Origin: Methylopila sp. M107
GTDB lineage: Bacteria > Pseudomonadota > Alphaproteobacteria > Rhizobiales > Methylopilaceae
Assembly: GCF_000384475.1 (NCBI RefSeq)
Contig: NZ_ARWB01000001.1
Span: 1,530,176 to 1,594,175, forward strand
Length of the DNA stretch: 64,000 bases
Direction of reading: 5' to 3'
Under the pieces are notes generated by a model, which did no database searches, was not told where the DNA came from, and worked only from the letters and a program-made list of their open reading frames with translations. A program made the position numbers and the translations under genes. Of the stretch, positions 11,771 through 21,789 are shown piece by piece (the stretch's first letter is position 1; each line of letters begins with the position of its first letter).

Positions 11771-12529
11771 TTGCGCCTTTCCCCACGCCTCGCGCTCGCA
11801 GGCCTGCTCGTCGCCTCCGCGACGCTTCCCGCCTTCGCCTTCGACGAGAAGGAGAAGAAGGAGATCGGCGAGATCGTCCGCGAGTACCTGATCCAAAACC
11901 CGGAGGTGCTCTACGAGGCGCAGAAGGAGTGGAACCGCCGGCAGGAGGCCAAGGTCGCCGAGACGCGCGAGGCCTCGCTCAAGACCTATCTGGCGCGCAT
12001 CGAGGAGCAGCAGCTCCACACCGTCATCGGCAACCCGCAGGGCGACGTCACGCTGCTCGAGTTCTTCGACTACAATTGCGGCTTCTGCCGCCGCGCGCTG
12101 AAGGACATCGACCAGATGATCAAGGACGATCCGAAGCTCAAGATCGTGCTGATCGAGCTGCCGGTCATCCGTCCCGAGGAATCGACCGGCGCGGCGCAGG
12201 TCTCGATCGCGGTGAGCCGCGTCGCGCCGGACAAGTTCCGCGCGTTCCACGACAAGCTGCTCGGCTCGCAGACGCTCGCCACGAAAGCGTCCGCGCTCGC
12301 CGCCGCGAAGGCCGTCGGCGTCGACGAGGCCGCGCTCAAGGCCGGGCTGAACGACCCGGAAATCGAACGGACGCTGGTCGAGGCGAAGCAGCTCGCCGAC
12401 GATCTCGGCGTCGACGCCACGCCGACCTATGTGATCGGCGAGAGCGTCGTCCCGAACACGACCGCGGTGGTCGAGGACCTGAAGGGCCGCGCAGCGGCGC
12501 TGCGCGCGTGCGGCAAGGCGGTGTGCTGA
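11771..12529 (+). CDS. DsbA-family thiol:disulfide oxidoreductase
   Basis: 252 residues from the TTG at 11771, chosen because GGAGA lies about 8 nt before it; another in-frame TTG is 18 bp upstream. The signal peptide ends about residue 23 (PAFAF). A helical, Lys/Glu-rich linker (25-85), as in ScsC/Com1-type proteins, precedes the thioredoxin-like domain. That domain has the redox pair CGFC (Cys103 and Cys106) and the cis-proline loop ATPTY (Pro218). It is likely a periplasmic disulfide oxidase or isomerase. It is directly upstream of aroQ, as in many Hyphomicrobiales. Confidence 0.9.
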   Translation: MRLSPRLALAGLLVASATLPAFAFDEKEKKEIGEIVREYLIQNPEVLYEAQKEWNRRQEAKVAETREASLKTYLARIEEQQLHTVIGNPQGDVTLLEFFDYNCGFCRRALKDIDQMIKDDPKLKIVLIELPVIRPEESTGAAQVSIAVSRVAPDKFRAFHDKLLGSQTLATKASALAAAKAVGVDEAALKAGLNDPEIERTLVEAKQLADDLGVDATPTYVIGESVVPNTTAVVEDLKGRAAALRACGKAVC

Positions 12530-12634
12530 AGCGGAGCGCCTTGAGCGACCACCCAGCTGGTCGCCCGACCGCGGGATAAAGTCGGAATCGCTTGGGTTCT
12601 ACGAAAGGCTTGCCTATAAGGACGGCCCATCAGC

Positions 12635-13150
12635 GTGGGATCGGTCGATCCGGCGCGTCTGTCCTGGCCTCAAGCGAGCCGTCCGCTGAAACCCGTCGTT
12701 TTCATCCTGAACGGACCGAATCTGAACCTGCTCGGCTTGCGGGAGCCCGCAGTCTATGGCTCGGCGACGCTCGCGGACGTCGAGGCCCGCGCCCGCACGG
12801 TCGGCGAAGGCCTCGGCCTCGAGATCGAGACCCGGCAGTCCAATCACGAGGGCGATCTCGTCGACTGGATCCAGGAGGCGCGGACCGCGGCGCAAGGCGT
12901 GGTGCTGAACGCCGGCGCCTACTCGCACACCTCGATCGCGATCGTCGACGCCATCAGGGCGGCGGGCGTTCCGGTCATCGAAGTCCACATCTCCAACATC
13001 CATGCGCGCGAAAGATTCCGTCATCACTCTTACGTCTCGGCGGTCGCCGCCGGAGTGATCGTCGGCTGCGGGATCGACGGCTACGAGTTCGCCCTGCAGG
13101 CGCTCGCCCGGCGGATCACGCCCCTAGAGCTCGAAACCATTTCCGTCTGA
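12635..13150 (+). CDS. aroQ: type II 3-dehydroquinate dehydratase
   Basis: About 171 residues from a GTG start; the conserved fold begins at about residue 20 ([18 protein letters not shown]), so the first residues may be a poor start call. It dehydrates 3-dehydroquinate in the shikimate pathway and forms dodecamers. Seen are the flexible loop tyrosine (AVYG), [12 protein letters not shown] and [17 protein letters not shown], all active-site segments of the type II family. It lies 46 bp before accB in the common order dsbA-like, aroQ, accB, accC. Confidence 0.96.
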   Translation: MGSVDPARLSWPQASRPLKPVVFILNGPNLNLLGLREPAVYGSATLADVEARARTVGEGLGLEIETRQSNHEGDLVDWIQEARTAAQGVVLNAGAYSHTSIAIVDAIRAAGVPVIEVHISNIHARERFRHHSYVSAVAAGVIVGCGIDGYEFALQALARRITPLELETISV

Positions 13151-13196
13151 GCCCATGCGGCGCGCCAAACCAGAGCCATCCAAGGCAGAGACCTCC

Positions 13197-13649
13197 ATGA
13201 GCAATCCGCCCCTACGCGCCAATGACGACCATGCGCTGGTCCGCGATCTCGCGGAGCTGCTGGACGAAAAGGGCCTGTCGGAGATCGAGATCGAACGCGG
13301 CGACTTCCGCGTCCGCGTCGCCCGCCAGCTGACCGTTGCGGCGGGACCGACCCTCGCCGCCGCCGCCGCGGCCCCGGCGGCCGTCGCGGCGGCGCCGAGC
13401 AGCGCGGCGGACCATCCGGGCGTCGTCACCTCCCCGATGGTCGGCACCGCCTATCTCGCGCCCGAGCCCGGCGCCCGCGCCTTCGTCGAGGTCGGCTCGA
13501 CGGTCCGGCAGGGCCAGACTGTTCTCATCGTCGAAGCCATGAAGACCATGAACGCGATCTCGGCGCCGCGCGCCGGCACGGTGCGCGAGATTCTGGTCGC
13601 GGACGGGCAGCCGGTCGAGTTCGGCGAGCCGCTCATCATCGTCGACTGA
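13197..13649 (+). CDS. accB: acetyl-CoA carboxylase biotin carboxyl carrier protein
   Basis: 150 residues from the ATG at 13197 (an in-frame ATG 42 bp upstream is less likely). The N-terminal part is a helix-rich dimerisation segment, followed by an Ala/Pro linker (about 50-72). The biotinyl domain has the acceptor lysine in EAMKTMN (Lys116). It carries CO2 between AccC and AccAD for malonyl-CoA synthesis. Its stop overlaps the accC start (TGATG), which indicates translational coupling. Confidence 0.97.
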   Translation: MSNPPLRANDDHALVRDLAELLDEKGLSEIEIERGDFRVRVARQLTVAAGPTLAAAAAAPAAVAAAPSSAADHPGVVTSPMVGTAYLAPEPGARAFVEVGSTVRQGQTVLIVEAMKTMNAISAPRAGTVREILVADGQPVEFGEPLIIVD

Positions 13650-15007
13650 TGCCCAGTTTTGAGAAAGTCCTGATCGCCAATCGCGGCGAGATCGCGCTCC
13701 GGGTGCTTCGCGCCTGCAAGGAGCTCGGCATCCCGACGGTCGCGGTGCATTCGACCGCCGACGCCGACGCCATGCATGTGCGCCTCGCGGACGAGAGCGT
13801 CTGCATCGGCCCGCCGCCGGCGCGCGAGAGCTATCTCAACATTCCCGCTCTGCTCGCGGCCTGCGAGATCACCGGCGCGGACGCGATCCACCCCGGCTAC
13901 GGCTTCCTGTCGGAGAACGCGCGCTTCGCCGAGATCCTCGAGGAGCACAACATCGTCTTCATCGGCCCCAAGGCCGAGCATATCCGCGTCATGGGCGACA
14001 AGATCGCCGCCAAGCAGACCGCCAAGCGCCTCGGCATCCCTGTCGTGCCGGGCTCCGCGGGCGGCATCACGGAAGACGACGAGGCGTTGCGGGTCGCGAA
14101 GGAGATCGGCTACCCCGTTCTCGTGAAGGCCGCTTCGGGCGGCGGCGGGCGCGGCATGAAGGTCGCGATGACCGAGGACGACCTCGTCGAGGCGCTGCAG
14201 ACCGCGCGCTCCGAGGCCAAGGCCGCGTTCGGCGACGACGCGGTCTATCTGGAGAAGTATCTCGGCAAGCCGCGCCATATCGAGGTGCAGGTGCTGGGCG
14301 ACGGCGAAGGCGGCGCGATCCACCTCGGCGAGCGCGACTGCTCGCTGCAGCGCCGCCACCAGAAGGTCTGGGAGGAATGCCCCTCTCCCGCCCTCAACGC
14401 CTCGCAGCGCGTCGAGATCGGCGAGACCTGCGCGGCCGCGATGCGCGAGCTCAAATATCGCGGCGCTGGGACGATCGAGTTCCTGTACGAGAACGGCGAG
14501 TTCTACTTCATCGAGATGAACACCCGCATCCAGGTCGAGCATCCGGTGACCGAGATGGTGACGGGCATCGACCTCGTGAACGAGCAGATCCGGATCGCCG
14601 GCGGCGCGCGGCTCGGCATCGCGCAGGAAGAGGTGATCTTCCGCGGCCACGCCATCGAGTGCCGGGTGAACGCGGAACATCCGCGGACCTTCCGTCCCTC
14701 GCCCGGCCGGATCGCCTATTACCACGTGCCCGGCGGGCTCGGCGTCCGCGTCGATTCAGCGGCCTATCAGGGCTATAAAATCCCGCCGCACTACGACAGC
14801 CTGATCGGCAAGCTGATCGTCCACGGCCGCAACCGCACCGAATGCCTGATGCGGCTGCGCAGGGCGCTCGACGAGTTCGTGGTCGACGGCATCGACACCA
14901 CGCTGCCGCTGTTCCGCGACCTGGTGCGCAACCCGTCGATGCAGGACGGCGAATACGACATCCACTGGCTCGAAAAGATGCTGGCGGAGCAGCCGGCCGA
15001 AGAGTGA
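13649..15007 (+). CDS. accC: acetyl-CoA carboxylase, biotin carboxylase subunit
   Basis: 452 residues, standard. An ATP-grasp enzyme that carboxylates AccB-bound biotin. Seen are the N-terminal [14 protein letters not shown], the glycine-rich ATP loop [13 protein letters not shown], the metal and substrate segment [16 protein letters not shown], and the C-terminal biotin carboxylase domain ([11 protein letters not shown]). It overlaps accB by one base at the TGATG junction. Downstream aat is on the same strand after 55 bp. Confidence 0.98.
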   Translation: MPSFEKVLIANRGEIALRVLRACKELGIPTVAVHSTADADAMHVRLADESVCIGPPPARESYLNIPALLAACEITGADAIHPGYGFLSENARFAEILEEHNIVFIGPKAEHIRVMGDKIAAKQTAKRLGIPVVPGSAGGITEDDEALRVAKEIGYPVLVKAASGGGGRGMKVAMTEDDLVEALQTARSEAKAAFGDDAVYLEKYLGKPRHIEVQVLGDGEGGAIHLGERDCSLQRRHQKVWEECPSPALNASQRVEIGETCAAAMRELKYRGAGTIEFLYENGEFYFIEMNTRIQVEHPVTEMVTGIDLVNEQIRIAGGARLGIAQEEVIFRGHAIECRVNAEHPRTFRPSPGRIAYYHVPGGLGVRVDSAAYQGYKIPPHYDSLIGKLIVHGRNRTECLMRLRRALDEFVVDGIDTTLPLFRDLVRNPSMQDGEYDIHWLEKMLAEQPAEE

Positions 15008-15062
15008 GGCTGACGTCGCCTCGCTTCCTTCTCGCGCTCCGCCGCTCTAGCATCCGGACTCG

Positions 15063-15752
15063 ATGACCCGCATCAACGACGTCCTCGTCGAGATCACGCC
15101 GGAGGTCCTGCTAAAGGCCTATGCCTGCGGGATCTTTCCGATGGCCGAGAGCGCGACCGATCCGGGCCTGTTCTGGATCGAGCCGGAGCTGCGCGGCGTG
15201 CTGCCGCTCGCCTCGTTCCACCTCGGCTCCCGCCTCGCGCGCACCGTGCGCGCAGACGCGTTCGAGGTGCGCGTCGACACGGCGTTCGACGCGGTGATGG
15301 AGGCCTGCGCCGCGCCGGCCGCGGGCCGCCCGAAAACATGGATCAACGACCGCATCCGCCGGCTCTATGGCGAGCTGCACCGCATCGGCCGGTGCCACAG
15401 CGTCGAGGTCTGGCGCGACGGCGCGCTGGTGGGCGGGCTCTACGGCGTGCGGCTCGGCGGCGCCTTCTTCGGCGAGAGCATGTTCCACCGCGAGCGGGAC
15501 GCCTCGAAGGTGGCGCTGGTGCATCTCGTCGCGCGGTTGAGGCGCGGCGGGTTCGAGCTGCTCGACACGCAGTTCGTGACCGAGCATCTGCGGCAGTTCG
15601 GGGCCGTCGAGGTTCCGCGGCGCGACTACCACCGGCTGCTCGAAAGCGCGCTGCTCGCCAAGCCGGATTTCTTCGCCTGGCCAAAGGGAAAGGCCGTGTC
15701 CGGCGCCGAGGCGCTGGCGGCTCTGCACGAGGCGCCGGTAACGGTTCGGTAA
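15063..15752 (+). CDS. aat: leucyl/phenylalanyl-tRNA--protein transferase
   Basis: 229 residues, standard. It adds Leu or Phe to N-terminal Arg/Lys of proteins, feeding the ClpS/ClpAP N-end-rule pathway. Family signatures seen are [49 protein letters not shown] (in two pieces) and [16 protein letters not shown]. It follows accC in the common alphaproteobacterial order. The ATG start is directly followed by [13 protein letters not shown], typical of the family. Confidence 0.96.
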   Translation: MTRINDVLVEITPEVLLKAYACGIFPMAESATDPGLFWIEPELRGVLPLASFHLGSRLARTVRADAFEVRVDTAFDAVMEACAAPAAGRPKTWINDRIRRLYGELHRIGRCHSVEVWRDGALVGGLYGVRLGGAFFGESMFHRERDASKVALVHLVARLRRGGFELLDTQFVTEHLRQFGAVEVPRRDYHRLLESALLAKPDFFAWPKGKAVSGAEALAALHEAPVTVR

Positions 15753-15802
15753 GCAGGATGATGGTTACTGAAAGGTAGCCATCCCCTCGAGGGCCGACCC
15801 CG

Positions 15803-16825
15803 ATGACCCGCTACCTGCCGAAGCCGTCTTCCGACCTCTCCTTCAGCCGCGCCATCGCGCGGTGGCGCGCGGAGAGCGGCGACGCGCCCGAGCCCGAGGT
15901 CGGCGACCGGCCCTACGAGCTGGCGCAATCGGACTGGAGCGTCCGGCCCTATGTCCCCTACGCGATCGCGCTGACGCTCGCGCTCGGCGTCGGCGCGGCG
16001 GCCGCGTCGCTCGCGACCGCGCCCGTTCTGACCGACTCGATCGAGACGGTCGCGGCGATCGACGCAAGGCAGGTCGGCTTCGCGACCAATCTCGACGCGA
16101 CCGGCCAGCAGAGCCAGCAGAAGAAGGCCGCGGCGCTGTCGCGCGACGTCGGCTCGATGAAGTCCGAGATCGCCCGTCTGCAGCGCGCGCTCGACCAGTC
16201 GCGCGCCAACCAGGCCGCGCTGTCGAAGACGACGGCCGGCCAGGCGGCCGCTGCGTCCGACGAGGTCAAGACGCTGAAGTCCGAGATCGCCAACCTGCAG
16301 AAGACGCTCGACGGCGCGCGCGGCGAGGCGGCCGCCAAGATCGACGGGCTGACCGCCAAGCTCGACCAGTCCCGGCAGGACGCGGGCCAGGTCGCCCAGC
16401 TCAAGGAGCGCCTGGAGCGTTTCGAGAAGCTCGCCGCGCTCGACAGGACGCCGCCCGCCCAGAAGCATGCGGACCAGCGCGCCGAGCCCGAAACCACCGG
16501 CAGCGTCGACCGCGACGCGCGGCGCGAGCCCGCACGCGCGGAGCCGACGCCGGAAAAGGCGGCCGACAAGGCCGCGAAGACTGAAGCTCGGCCCGAGGAG
16601 CCCCGCCAGGCCGCGCGGGACGACAATCGCCAGGTCGTGCGCAACTGGACGGTCCGCGAAGTGGTGCGCGGCGTCGCTCTGCTCGAAGGCCGCGACGGCA
16701 TGATCGAGGTCGAGCGCGGCTCCCGGGCGCCCGGCATCGGCCGAGTCCGCTCGATCGAGCGCCGCGACGGCCAGTGGGTCGTGGTGACCGACCGCGGCGT
16801 CGTGCTCGAACGCGACGAGCTTTAA
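15803..16825 (+). CDS. single-pass membrane protein with long coiled coil
   Basis: 340 residues. A cytoplasmic N-terminus (1-50) is followed by one transmembrane helix (about 52-75). A long Lys/Ala/Gln coiled coil (about 105-215) contains two near-copies of the block LKSEIANLQKTLD. A charged linker leads to a compact C-terminal domain (RNWTVREVVRGVALLEGR, then VERGSRAPGIGRVRSIERR) that looks like a small beta domain. Similar proteins occur beside aat in Hyphomicrobiales, function unknown. By topology the coiled coil is periplasmic, which would suit a cell-envelope spacer. Confidence 0.75.
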   Translation: MTRYLPKPSSDLSFSRAIARWRAESGDAPEPEVGDRPYELAQSDWSVRPYVPYAIALTLALGVGAAAASLATAPVLTDSIETVAAIDARQVGFATNLDATGQQSQQKKAAALSRDVGSMKSEIARLQRALDQSRANQAALSKTTAGQAAAASDEVKTLKSEIANLQKTLDGARGEAAAKIDGLTAKLDQSRQDAGQVAQLKERLERFEKLAALDRTPPAQKHADQRAEPETTGSVDRDARREPARAEPTPEKAADKAAKTEARPEEPRQAARDDNRQVVRNWTVREVVRGVALLEGRDGMIEVERGSRAPGIGRVRSIERRDGQWVVVTDRGVVLERDEL

Positions 16826-16885
16826 GCCGGTTTTAAGCCGGACGGCCCAAGGTCCTGTTCCGACGATCGTTCAGGCGGCCAAGAC

Positions 16886-17854
16886 ATGTCCGAAGTCGTG
16901 CGGCGCCTTCGCGACGATGTCGCGACCGAGCCAAAAGCAGCGCCCCTCAAGGTCGCGGTGCTTCTGCCCTGCTACAACGAGGAAGCCGCGATCGCCGACG
17001 TCGTGGCGGGGTTTCGCGCGGTGCTGCCGGGCGCGGACATCTATGTCTACGACAACAATTCGATCGACCGCACGGTCGCGCGCGCGGTCGAGGCCGGCGC
17101 GATCGTCCGCAGCGAGACGCGGCAGGGCAAGGGCAACGTCGTGCGCCGCATGCTCGCCGACGTCGAGGCCGACGTCTATCTGATGGCCGACGGCGACCTG
17201 ACCTACGATCCGCTCGCGGCCCCGCTGCTGATCGACCGGCTGGTCTCCTGCCAGCTCGACATGGTCGTCGCGACGCGCGAGGGCGAAGGCATGCTGGCGC
17301 GCCGCGGCCACGCGGCCGGCAACCGCATCTTCAACCGCATGCTCGCCATGCTGTTCGGCGCGGGGCTGACCGACATCCTGTCGGGCTACCGCGTCGTCTC
17401 GCGCCGCTTCGCCAAGTCCTTCCCGTCCGCCTCGCGCGGCTTCGAGATCGAGACCGAGCTCTCGGTCCACGCGCTCGACCTGCGGCTCGCGGTCGCCGAA
17501 ACGCCGGTGCGCTATGGCAACCGGCCGGAGAATTCTGCGAGCAAGCTGTCCACCTTCCGCGACGGCTTCAGGATCCTGTGGACCATCGCGATGATGTACA
17601 GGGCGCTGAAGCCGTTCAAATTCTATGGCGCGATCGCGGCGGCGTTCGCAGGCGCAAGCGTGATGCTCGGCGCGCCGGTCGTGGTCGAGTTCATCGAGAC
17701 CGGGCTCGTGCCGCGCCTGCCGACCGCGGTGCTGGCGGCCAGCGTGATGCAACTCGCCGTGCTCAGCTTCGTCTGCGGGCTGATCGTCGAGGCCGTCGCG
17801 GACGGACGGCGCGAGGCCAAGCGCCTGCGCTATCTGGAGCTGAAGAGCGCCTGA
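16886..17854 (+). CDS. family 2 glycosyltransferase (dolichol-phosphate-mannose synthase-like)
   Basis: 322 residues. The GT-A domain begins KVAVLLPCYNEEAAI (about 22-36), with DNNSIDRT and the nucleotide-sugar motif DGD (102-104). Later come the acceptor region GYRVVSRRF and the RYGNRPENSASKLST loop, seen in polyprenyl-phosphate glycosyltransferases. Two C-terminal transmembrane helices (about 250-300) anchor it to the inner membrane. It probably transfers a sugar to a polyprenyl phosphate for envelope glycans; the sugar is unknown. Start ATG at 16886. Confidence 0.9.
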   Translation: MSEVVRRLRDDVATEPKAAPLKVAVLLPCYNEEAAIADVVAGFRAVLPGADIYVYDNNSIDRTVARAVEAGAIVRSETRQGKGNVVRRMLADVEADVYLMADGDLTYDPLAAPLLIDRLVSCQLDMVVATREGEGMLARRGHAAGNRIFNRMLAMLFGAGLTDILSGYRVVSRRFAKSFPSASRGFEIETELSVHALDLRLAVAETPVRYGNRPENSASKLSTFRDGFRILWTIAMMYRALKPFKFYGAIAAAFAGASVMLGAPVVVEFIETGLVPRLPTAVLAASVMQLAVLSFVCGLIVEAVADGRREAKRLRYLELKSA

Positions 17855-17888
17855 AGGGCCGGACAATGCTTCAAAGCGGAACGCCGCT

Positions 17889-18047
17889 CTTCACCTCTCC
17901 CCGGTGAGGCGAGGTCGGCGCGCAAGCGCCGGGTGAGGGGACTTAGCCCTTCCCGGAAAACGCTGATCCCCCTCACCCGCTCGGCTTCGCCTCACGACCC
18001 CCGATCGAGTCGGGGGCAGGCTCTCTCCCCGCCGGGGAGAGGTGAAG
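17889..18047. repeat. intergenic palindromic repeat, CTCTCCCC family (composite)
   Basis: The unit opens with CTTCACCTCTCCCCGG and closes with CCGGGGAGAGGTGAAG. Inside are GGCGCGCAAGCGCC and CCCCTCACCC/GGGTGAGGGG arms. A small extra palindrome (CCCCCGATCGAGTCGGGGG, 17999-18017) sits within the right half. It fills the gap between the glycosyltransferase and map. Related copies are at 23272-23405, 45361-45790 and 49762-49992. Confidence 0.85.
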
Positions 18048-18155
18048 GCCAACGCTTCGCCTCTCAGGTGATCGCCCTGGCCTGACGAGCCGGCGCTTGG
18101 CGCGGCGCGCCGGGACGCCTATCTTGGCGGCTTCCCTGAGGCCGCCGGACTGCAC

Positions 18156-18983
18156 ATGACCTTCATCGACGCCGACACCGCTCCATCCCGCAAGACAGGA
18201 GCGATCAAGCTGCATGGCCCCGAAGCCTTCGAGGGCATGCGCAAGGCCGGAAGGCTGGTGGCCGAGGCGCTCGACGTGCTGGGCGAGTTGGTCCAGCCGG
18301 GCCTGACCACCGAGGAGCTCGACCGAAGGGCGCTTGAATTCGGCATGGACCACGGCGCCCTGCCCGCCTGCCTCTTCTATCGCGGCTACTCCAAGACGAT
18401 CTGCACCTCGATCAACCACGTCGTCTGCCATGGCATCCCGAACGACAAGCCGCTGCGCGACGGCGACATCGTCAATGTCGACGTCACCTATGTGCTCGAC
18501 GGCTGGCACGGCGATTCGAGCCGGATGTACGCCGTCGGCGAGATTCCCCGCCGGGCCGAACGGCTGATCGAGATCACCTACGAATCGCTGATGCGCGGCC
18601 TCGCCGTCATCAAGCCGGGCGCGACCACGGGCGACATCGGCGCCGCGATCCAGGATTTTGCCGAGGGCGAGCGCTGCTCCGTGGTGCGCGACTTCTGCGG
18701 CCACGGCGTCGGCCGCCTGTTCCACGACGAGCCGAACATCCTGCATTACGGCCGGCGCGGCGAAGGCGTCGAGCTGAAGCCCGGCATGTTTTTCACCGTC
18801 GAGCCGATGATCAATCTCGGCCGCCCGCATGTGAAGATCCTCGGCGACGGCTGGACCGCCGTCACCCGCGACCGCTCGCTCTCCGCCCAGTTCGAGCACA
18901 TGGTGGGGGTGACAGAAGACGGCTGCGAGGTTTTTACGCATTCGCCGACGGGGCGGGAGTGCCCGGTGTTCGGGCAGGGCTGA
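18156..18983 (+). CDS. map: type I methionine aminopeptidase
   Basis: 275 residues. It removes the initiator methionine from nascent proteins. All five metal ligands are visible: the two aspartates in VNVDVTYVLDGWHGDSS, the histidine in CGHGVGRLFHDEPN, and the glutamates in FFTVEPMIN and AQFEHMVGV. The N-terminal extension before IKLHGPEAFEGMRKAG is short, as in proteobacterial enzymes. It lies about 90 bp upstream of radC in the common map-radC order. Confidence 0.97.
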   Translation: MTFIDADTAPSRKTGAIKLHGPEAFEGMRKAGRLVAEALDVLGELVQPGLTTEELDRRALEFGMDHGALPACLFYRGYSKTICTSINHVVCHGIPNDKPLRDGDIVNVDVTYVLDGWHGDSSRMYAVGEIPRRAERLIEITYESLMRGLAVIKPGATTGDIGAAIQDFAEGERCSVVRDFCGHGVGRLFHDEPNILHYGRRGEGVELKPGMFFTVEPMINLGRPHVKILGDGWTAVTRDRSLSAQFEHMVGVTEDGCEVFTHSPTGRECPVFGQG

Positions 18984-19073
18984 GCGCCGCCGCACGAGGC
19001 GAACGAACGATCAATTGCTTGCGCTCGTCCGACGGTCCGCGCCACCATGCGCGGGCCATCGGAACGTTGCCGC

Positions 19074-19823
19074 ATGACCGCTCCAGCGCCAGACACGACC
19101 GCGCCACTCGCCTTGCCCGGATTCGACGACGCGCCGTCCGTCTCGAAGGACGAGCCCCACTATCTCGGCCATCGCGCCCGGCTGAAGCAGCGGTTTCTCG
19201 AAGCCGGTCCCGAGGCCCTGCCCGATTACGAGCTGATGGAGCTCGTCCTCTGCCGCACTCTGCCCCGCATGGACGTCAAACCGCTCGCAAAACAGCTGAT
19301 CGCGACCTTCGGCTCGTTCGCCGACGTCCTTGCCGCGCCCTACGAGCGGCTCACCGAGATCAAGGGGATCAAGGACGCGACCGCGACCGACTTCAAGGTG
19401 ATCGAGGCCGCAGCGCGGCGCTTCGCCAAGGGCGCGATCGGCAAGCGCGCCGTGCTGTCGTCCTGGTCGGCCGTGCTCGACTATTGCCGCACCGCCATGG
19501 CGTTCGACGACGTCGAGCGGTTCCGCATCCTGTTCCTCGACAAGAAGAACGGGCTGATCGCCGACGAGGTGCAACAGTCGGGCACGGTCGACCACACGCC
19601 GGTCTATCCGCGCGAGGTGGTGCGCCGGGCGCTGGAGCTCAGGGCTTCTGCGCTGATCCTGGTCCACAACCACCCTTCGGGCGACCCGACGCCGAGCCGC
19701 GCCGACATCGAGATGACGCGCACCATCGCGGACATCGCAAAGCCCCTAGGCATCGAACTGCACGACCACGTCATCGTCGGCCGCGAGGGCCATGCGAGCT
19801 TCCGGGGGCTCCGGCTGATCTGA
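19074..19823 (+). CDS. radC: RadC family JAB-domain protein
   Basis: 249 residues from the ATG at 19074; another ATG 27 bp upstream is possible. The N-terminal helix-hairpin-helix region ([28 protein letters not shown], read in two parts) is followed by the C-terminal JAB1/MPN domain. That domain has the metallo-signature [16 protein letters not shown]. Family members were once linked to DNA repair, but the biochemical role is unsettled. It lies just downstream of map. It converges with the cell-wall hydrolase-like gene, 30 bp between stops. Confidence 0.93.
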   Translation: MTAPAPDTTAPLALPGFDDAPSVSKDEPHYLGHRARLKQRFLEAGPEALPDYELMELVLCRTLPRMDVKPLAKQLIATFGSFADVLAAPYERLTEIKGIKDATATDFKVIEAAARRFAKGAIGKRAVLSSWSAVLDYCRTAMAFDDVERFRILFLDKKNGLIADEVQQSGTVDHTPVYPREVVRRALELRASALILVHNHPSGDPTPSRADIEMTRTIADIAKPLGIELHDHVIVGREGHASFRGLRLI

Positions 19824-19853
19824 AGACGCCCGGAACCGGCGCCCGCTCTAAGA

Positions 19854-21548
19854 TCAGAGATTGTTCCTCAGGATCGCGAAGACGCGGTTCTCGGGCACCA
19901 GGAACCCGTTGGCGTCGAGATCGAAGTTCTTCATCGAGACGCTGTCCGAGACGTTGCCGCCGATGGTGCGCACCGTCTCCTTCGTCACCTCGACGACGAA
20001 GTCGGTGTGGCTCTTGAAGCTGCTGTTGCCGGCGGCTGTGTCGTAGGTCTGCTTGACCTCGCGCCACTGGCAGACGAGGTCGCCGAGCTGCGGCCGGTGC
20101 TCCGACAGCCGAAAACCCCAGAACGGCGCCGAGACGCCCGTCACGCGCTTCTTTATGCCGTCATGGATGTATTTCGAATGGGCGGCCGCGAAAACGAAGC
20201 CCGGATAGAGGCCCGTGTTACGGACGACGTACGAGATGAACGCCGCCGACCAGTATTGATCGGTGTCCGTGCCGTCGACGCCCTGGACGCCGATCGCCTG
20301 CCACATCGCGCCGATGTAGCGGAAGTAGGGATCGACCGTCTCCTTCCCTGCGCCGCGGTTGAAGCGGAGCCACTGCGCGACGGCCTCGTCGAGCAGCGCT
20401 TCCTTGGCGACGCTTTCCACCCGCCGAAGATAGGCGCCGAAGACGTGGCCCTCCTCGCCCGCCGCCGTGCGCACTTTCTTCCATCCGGGCGCGGCGGAGT
20501 CGCCAAGCACTTCGAGCGGCGTGCCGACATAGAGCGTCCGCTTGATCGTTTCCGGCGCCACGACCGGACTGGACCTCAGATTGAGCTCCTCCGACCGCAC
20601 CCGCATGACCGACTGGTCGGCTCCGAACGCCGCGCCGCCGTGGCCAAGTCCGCCGTCTTCCGGGTCCGGCCGCCGGCCCGGCGCGGCCTTGCGGTACTTC
20701 GACGGGACGATCTTGGTCTCGATGTAGCCGTTGAGCCAGGCGCGGTAGGCCTTCTTGGCCGAGCCCGCGGCGGCCGTCAGGGCCGTCGCCTTCGCCTGCC
20801 CGACCTGCGTCTTGAGAAGGCTCGCAGACTTGCTCTCGCTGATCTCGTTCTTGAGGAACTTGGCCGCCCCGCCCGGCCCCTCGTGATGCGCGAGGTACAT
20901 AAGCTTGGCCTTGCCGTCGTCGTCGAGGCCAGGCTCGAGCAGGCCCTTGCCGGCAAGGATCTTGAGGTTCGCCGCGCCATATTCGGCGGCCGCGACGATC
21001 GACTGCTCGGGATCGAAGCGGAGCTTCAAAAGCTTCGACTTCCCGACCACCTTGTCGTCCGCCGAGACAAGGCCCAGCCATCTCGCGGTCTCGTTCAGGT
21101 AGGAGCCGGCGGTTGTCGCCTGAGCGAGCCAGGTCGCATCGAGGAACTGCGTGAGCCCGGAGGCCGACGACGTCGACGCCTTCGAGTCCGCCTTCCAGAC
21201 GCTCTGATTGTTTTTCGCCGCCTCCGCATCGATCAAAGCGGCGAGAGCGGCTCCGTCGATGCCGGTGCGCTCTTCGGCCTTCAGAATTGCGGCGCGATAC
21301 TGCTCGTTGACGCCGAGCGAAAGAGTTGTGGAGACGCCTTCGTCGCCGGGTTCGTCTTCCGGCGCGTCGGTCAGTCGCCACTGTTCGATCGATACGCCCT
21401 GCGACCCTGAAGATTCAATATTCAATAAATCGACTACTCTACTCAATATTTCGACGCGCTCGACCAATGTAAGCGTCTCGCCGCCGGCCACGCTGGCCGC
21501 TGCATTGTCGAGCAATTTCAGAATGTTTTCTTTTTTATGATCTGACAT
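19854..21548 (-). CDS. multidomain cell-wall hydrolase-like protein (lytic transglycosylase-like, SH3, DUF2272)
   Basis: 564 residues from the ATG at 21548. After an acidic N-terminal region, residues about 85-260 resemble a phage-type lytic transglycosylase: ALIDAEA (candidate acid Glu109), then SASGLTQFLDATWL and AAEYGAANL. Residues about 312-377 are a bacterial SH3 module (MRVRSEELNLRSSPV, WKKVRTAAGEEGHVF). Residues about 385-560 match DUF2272, an NlpC/P60-like fold, with WSAAFISYVVRNTG, AAAHSKYIHDG and the His/Asp pair HTDFVVE (514-516). No signal peptide is visible, so export would need another route. The likely role is peptidoglycan cleavage; effector or autolysin roles are both possible. 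Confidence 0.8.
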   Translation of the reverse strand: MSDHKKENILKLLDNAAASVAGGETLTLVERVEILSRVVDLLNIESSGSQGVSIEQWRLTDAPEDEPGDEGVSTTLSLGVNEQYRAAILKAEERTGIDGAALAALIDAEAAKNNQSVWKADSKASTSSASGLTQFLDATWLAQATTAGSYLNETARWLGLVSADDKVVGKSKLLKLRFDPEQSIVAAAEYGAANLKILAGKGLLEPGLDDDGKAKLMYLAHHEGPGGAAKFLKNEISESKSASLLKTQVGQAKATALTAAAGSAKKAYRAWLNGYIETKIVPSKYRKAAPGRRPDPEDGGLGHGGAAFGADQSVMRVRSEELNLRSSPVVAPETIKRTLYVGTPLEVLGDSAAPGWKKVRTAAGEEGHVFGAYLRRVESVAKEALLDEAVAQWLRFNRGAGKETVDPYFRYIGAMWQAIGVQGVDGTDTDQYWSAAFISYVVRNTGLYPGFVFAAAHSKYIHDGIKKRVTGVSAPFWGFRLSEHRPQLGDLVCQWREVKQTYDTAAGNSSFKSHTDFVVEVTKETVRTIGGNVSDSVSMKNFDLDANGFLVPENRVFAILRNNL

Positions 21549-21789
21549 GTCGGCCACCCCTGCCCGCCACAATCGTTTCTATACGATCGATCACTTGTAT
21601 ACGACTACGGAACGGCCGATCAAAAGAGTAATCGCGCGTCCGCCAGCAAGTTCACGTGAGCGCAGTCGTGGCGCAAGGGGGGTGGACGAATTTGGAACTG
21701 ATCGCATTTGCCGCCGGGGGCGCCGAAAAAATGGGCGTTTCGCCCCTTTTCACGCGGCCCGTGTGGATTAGCATCACGCCGGCCAATTC

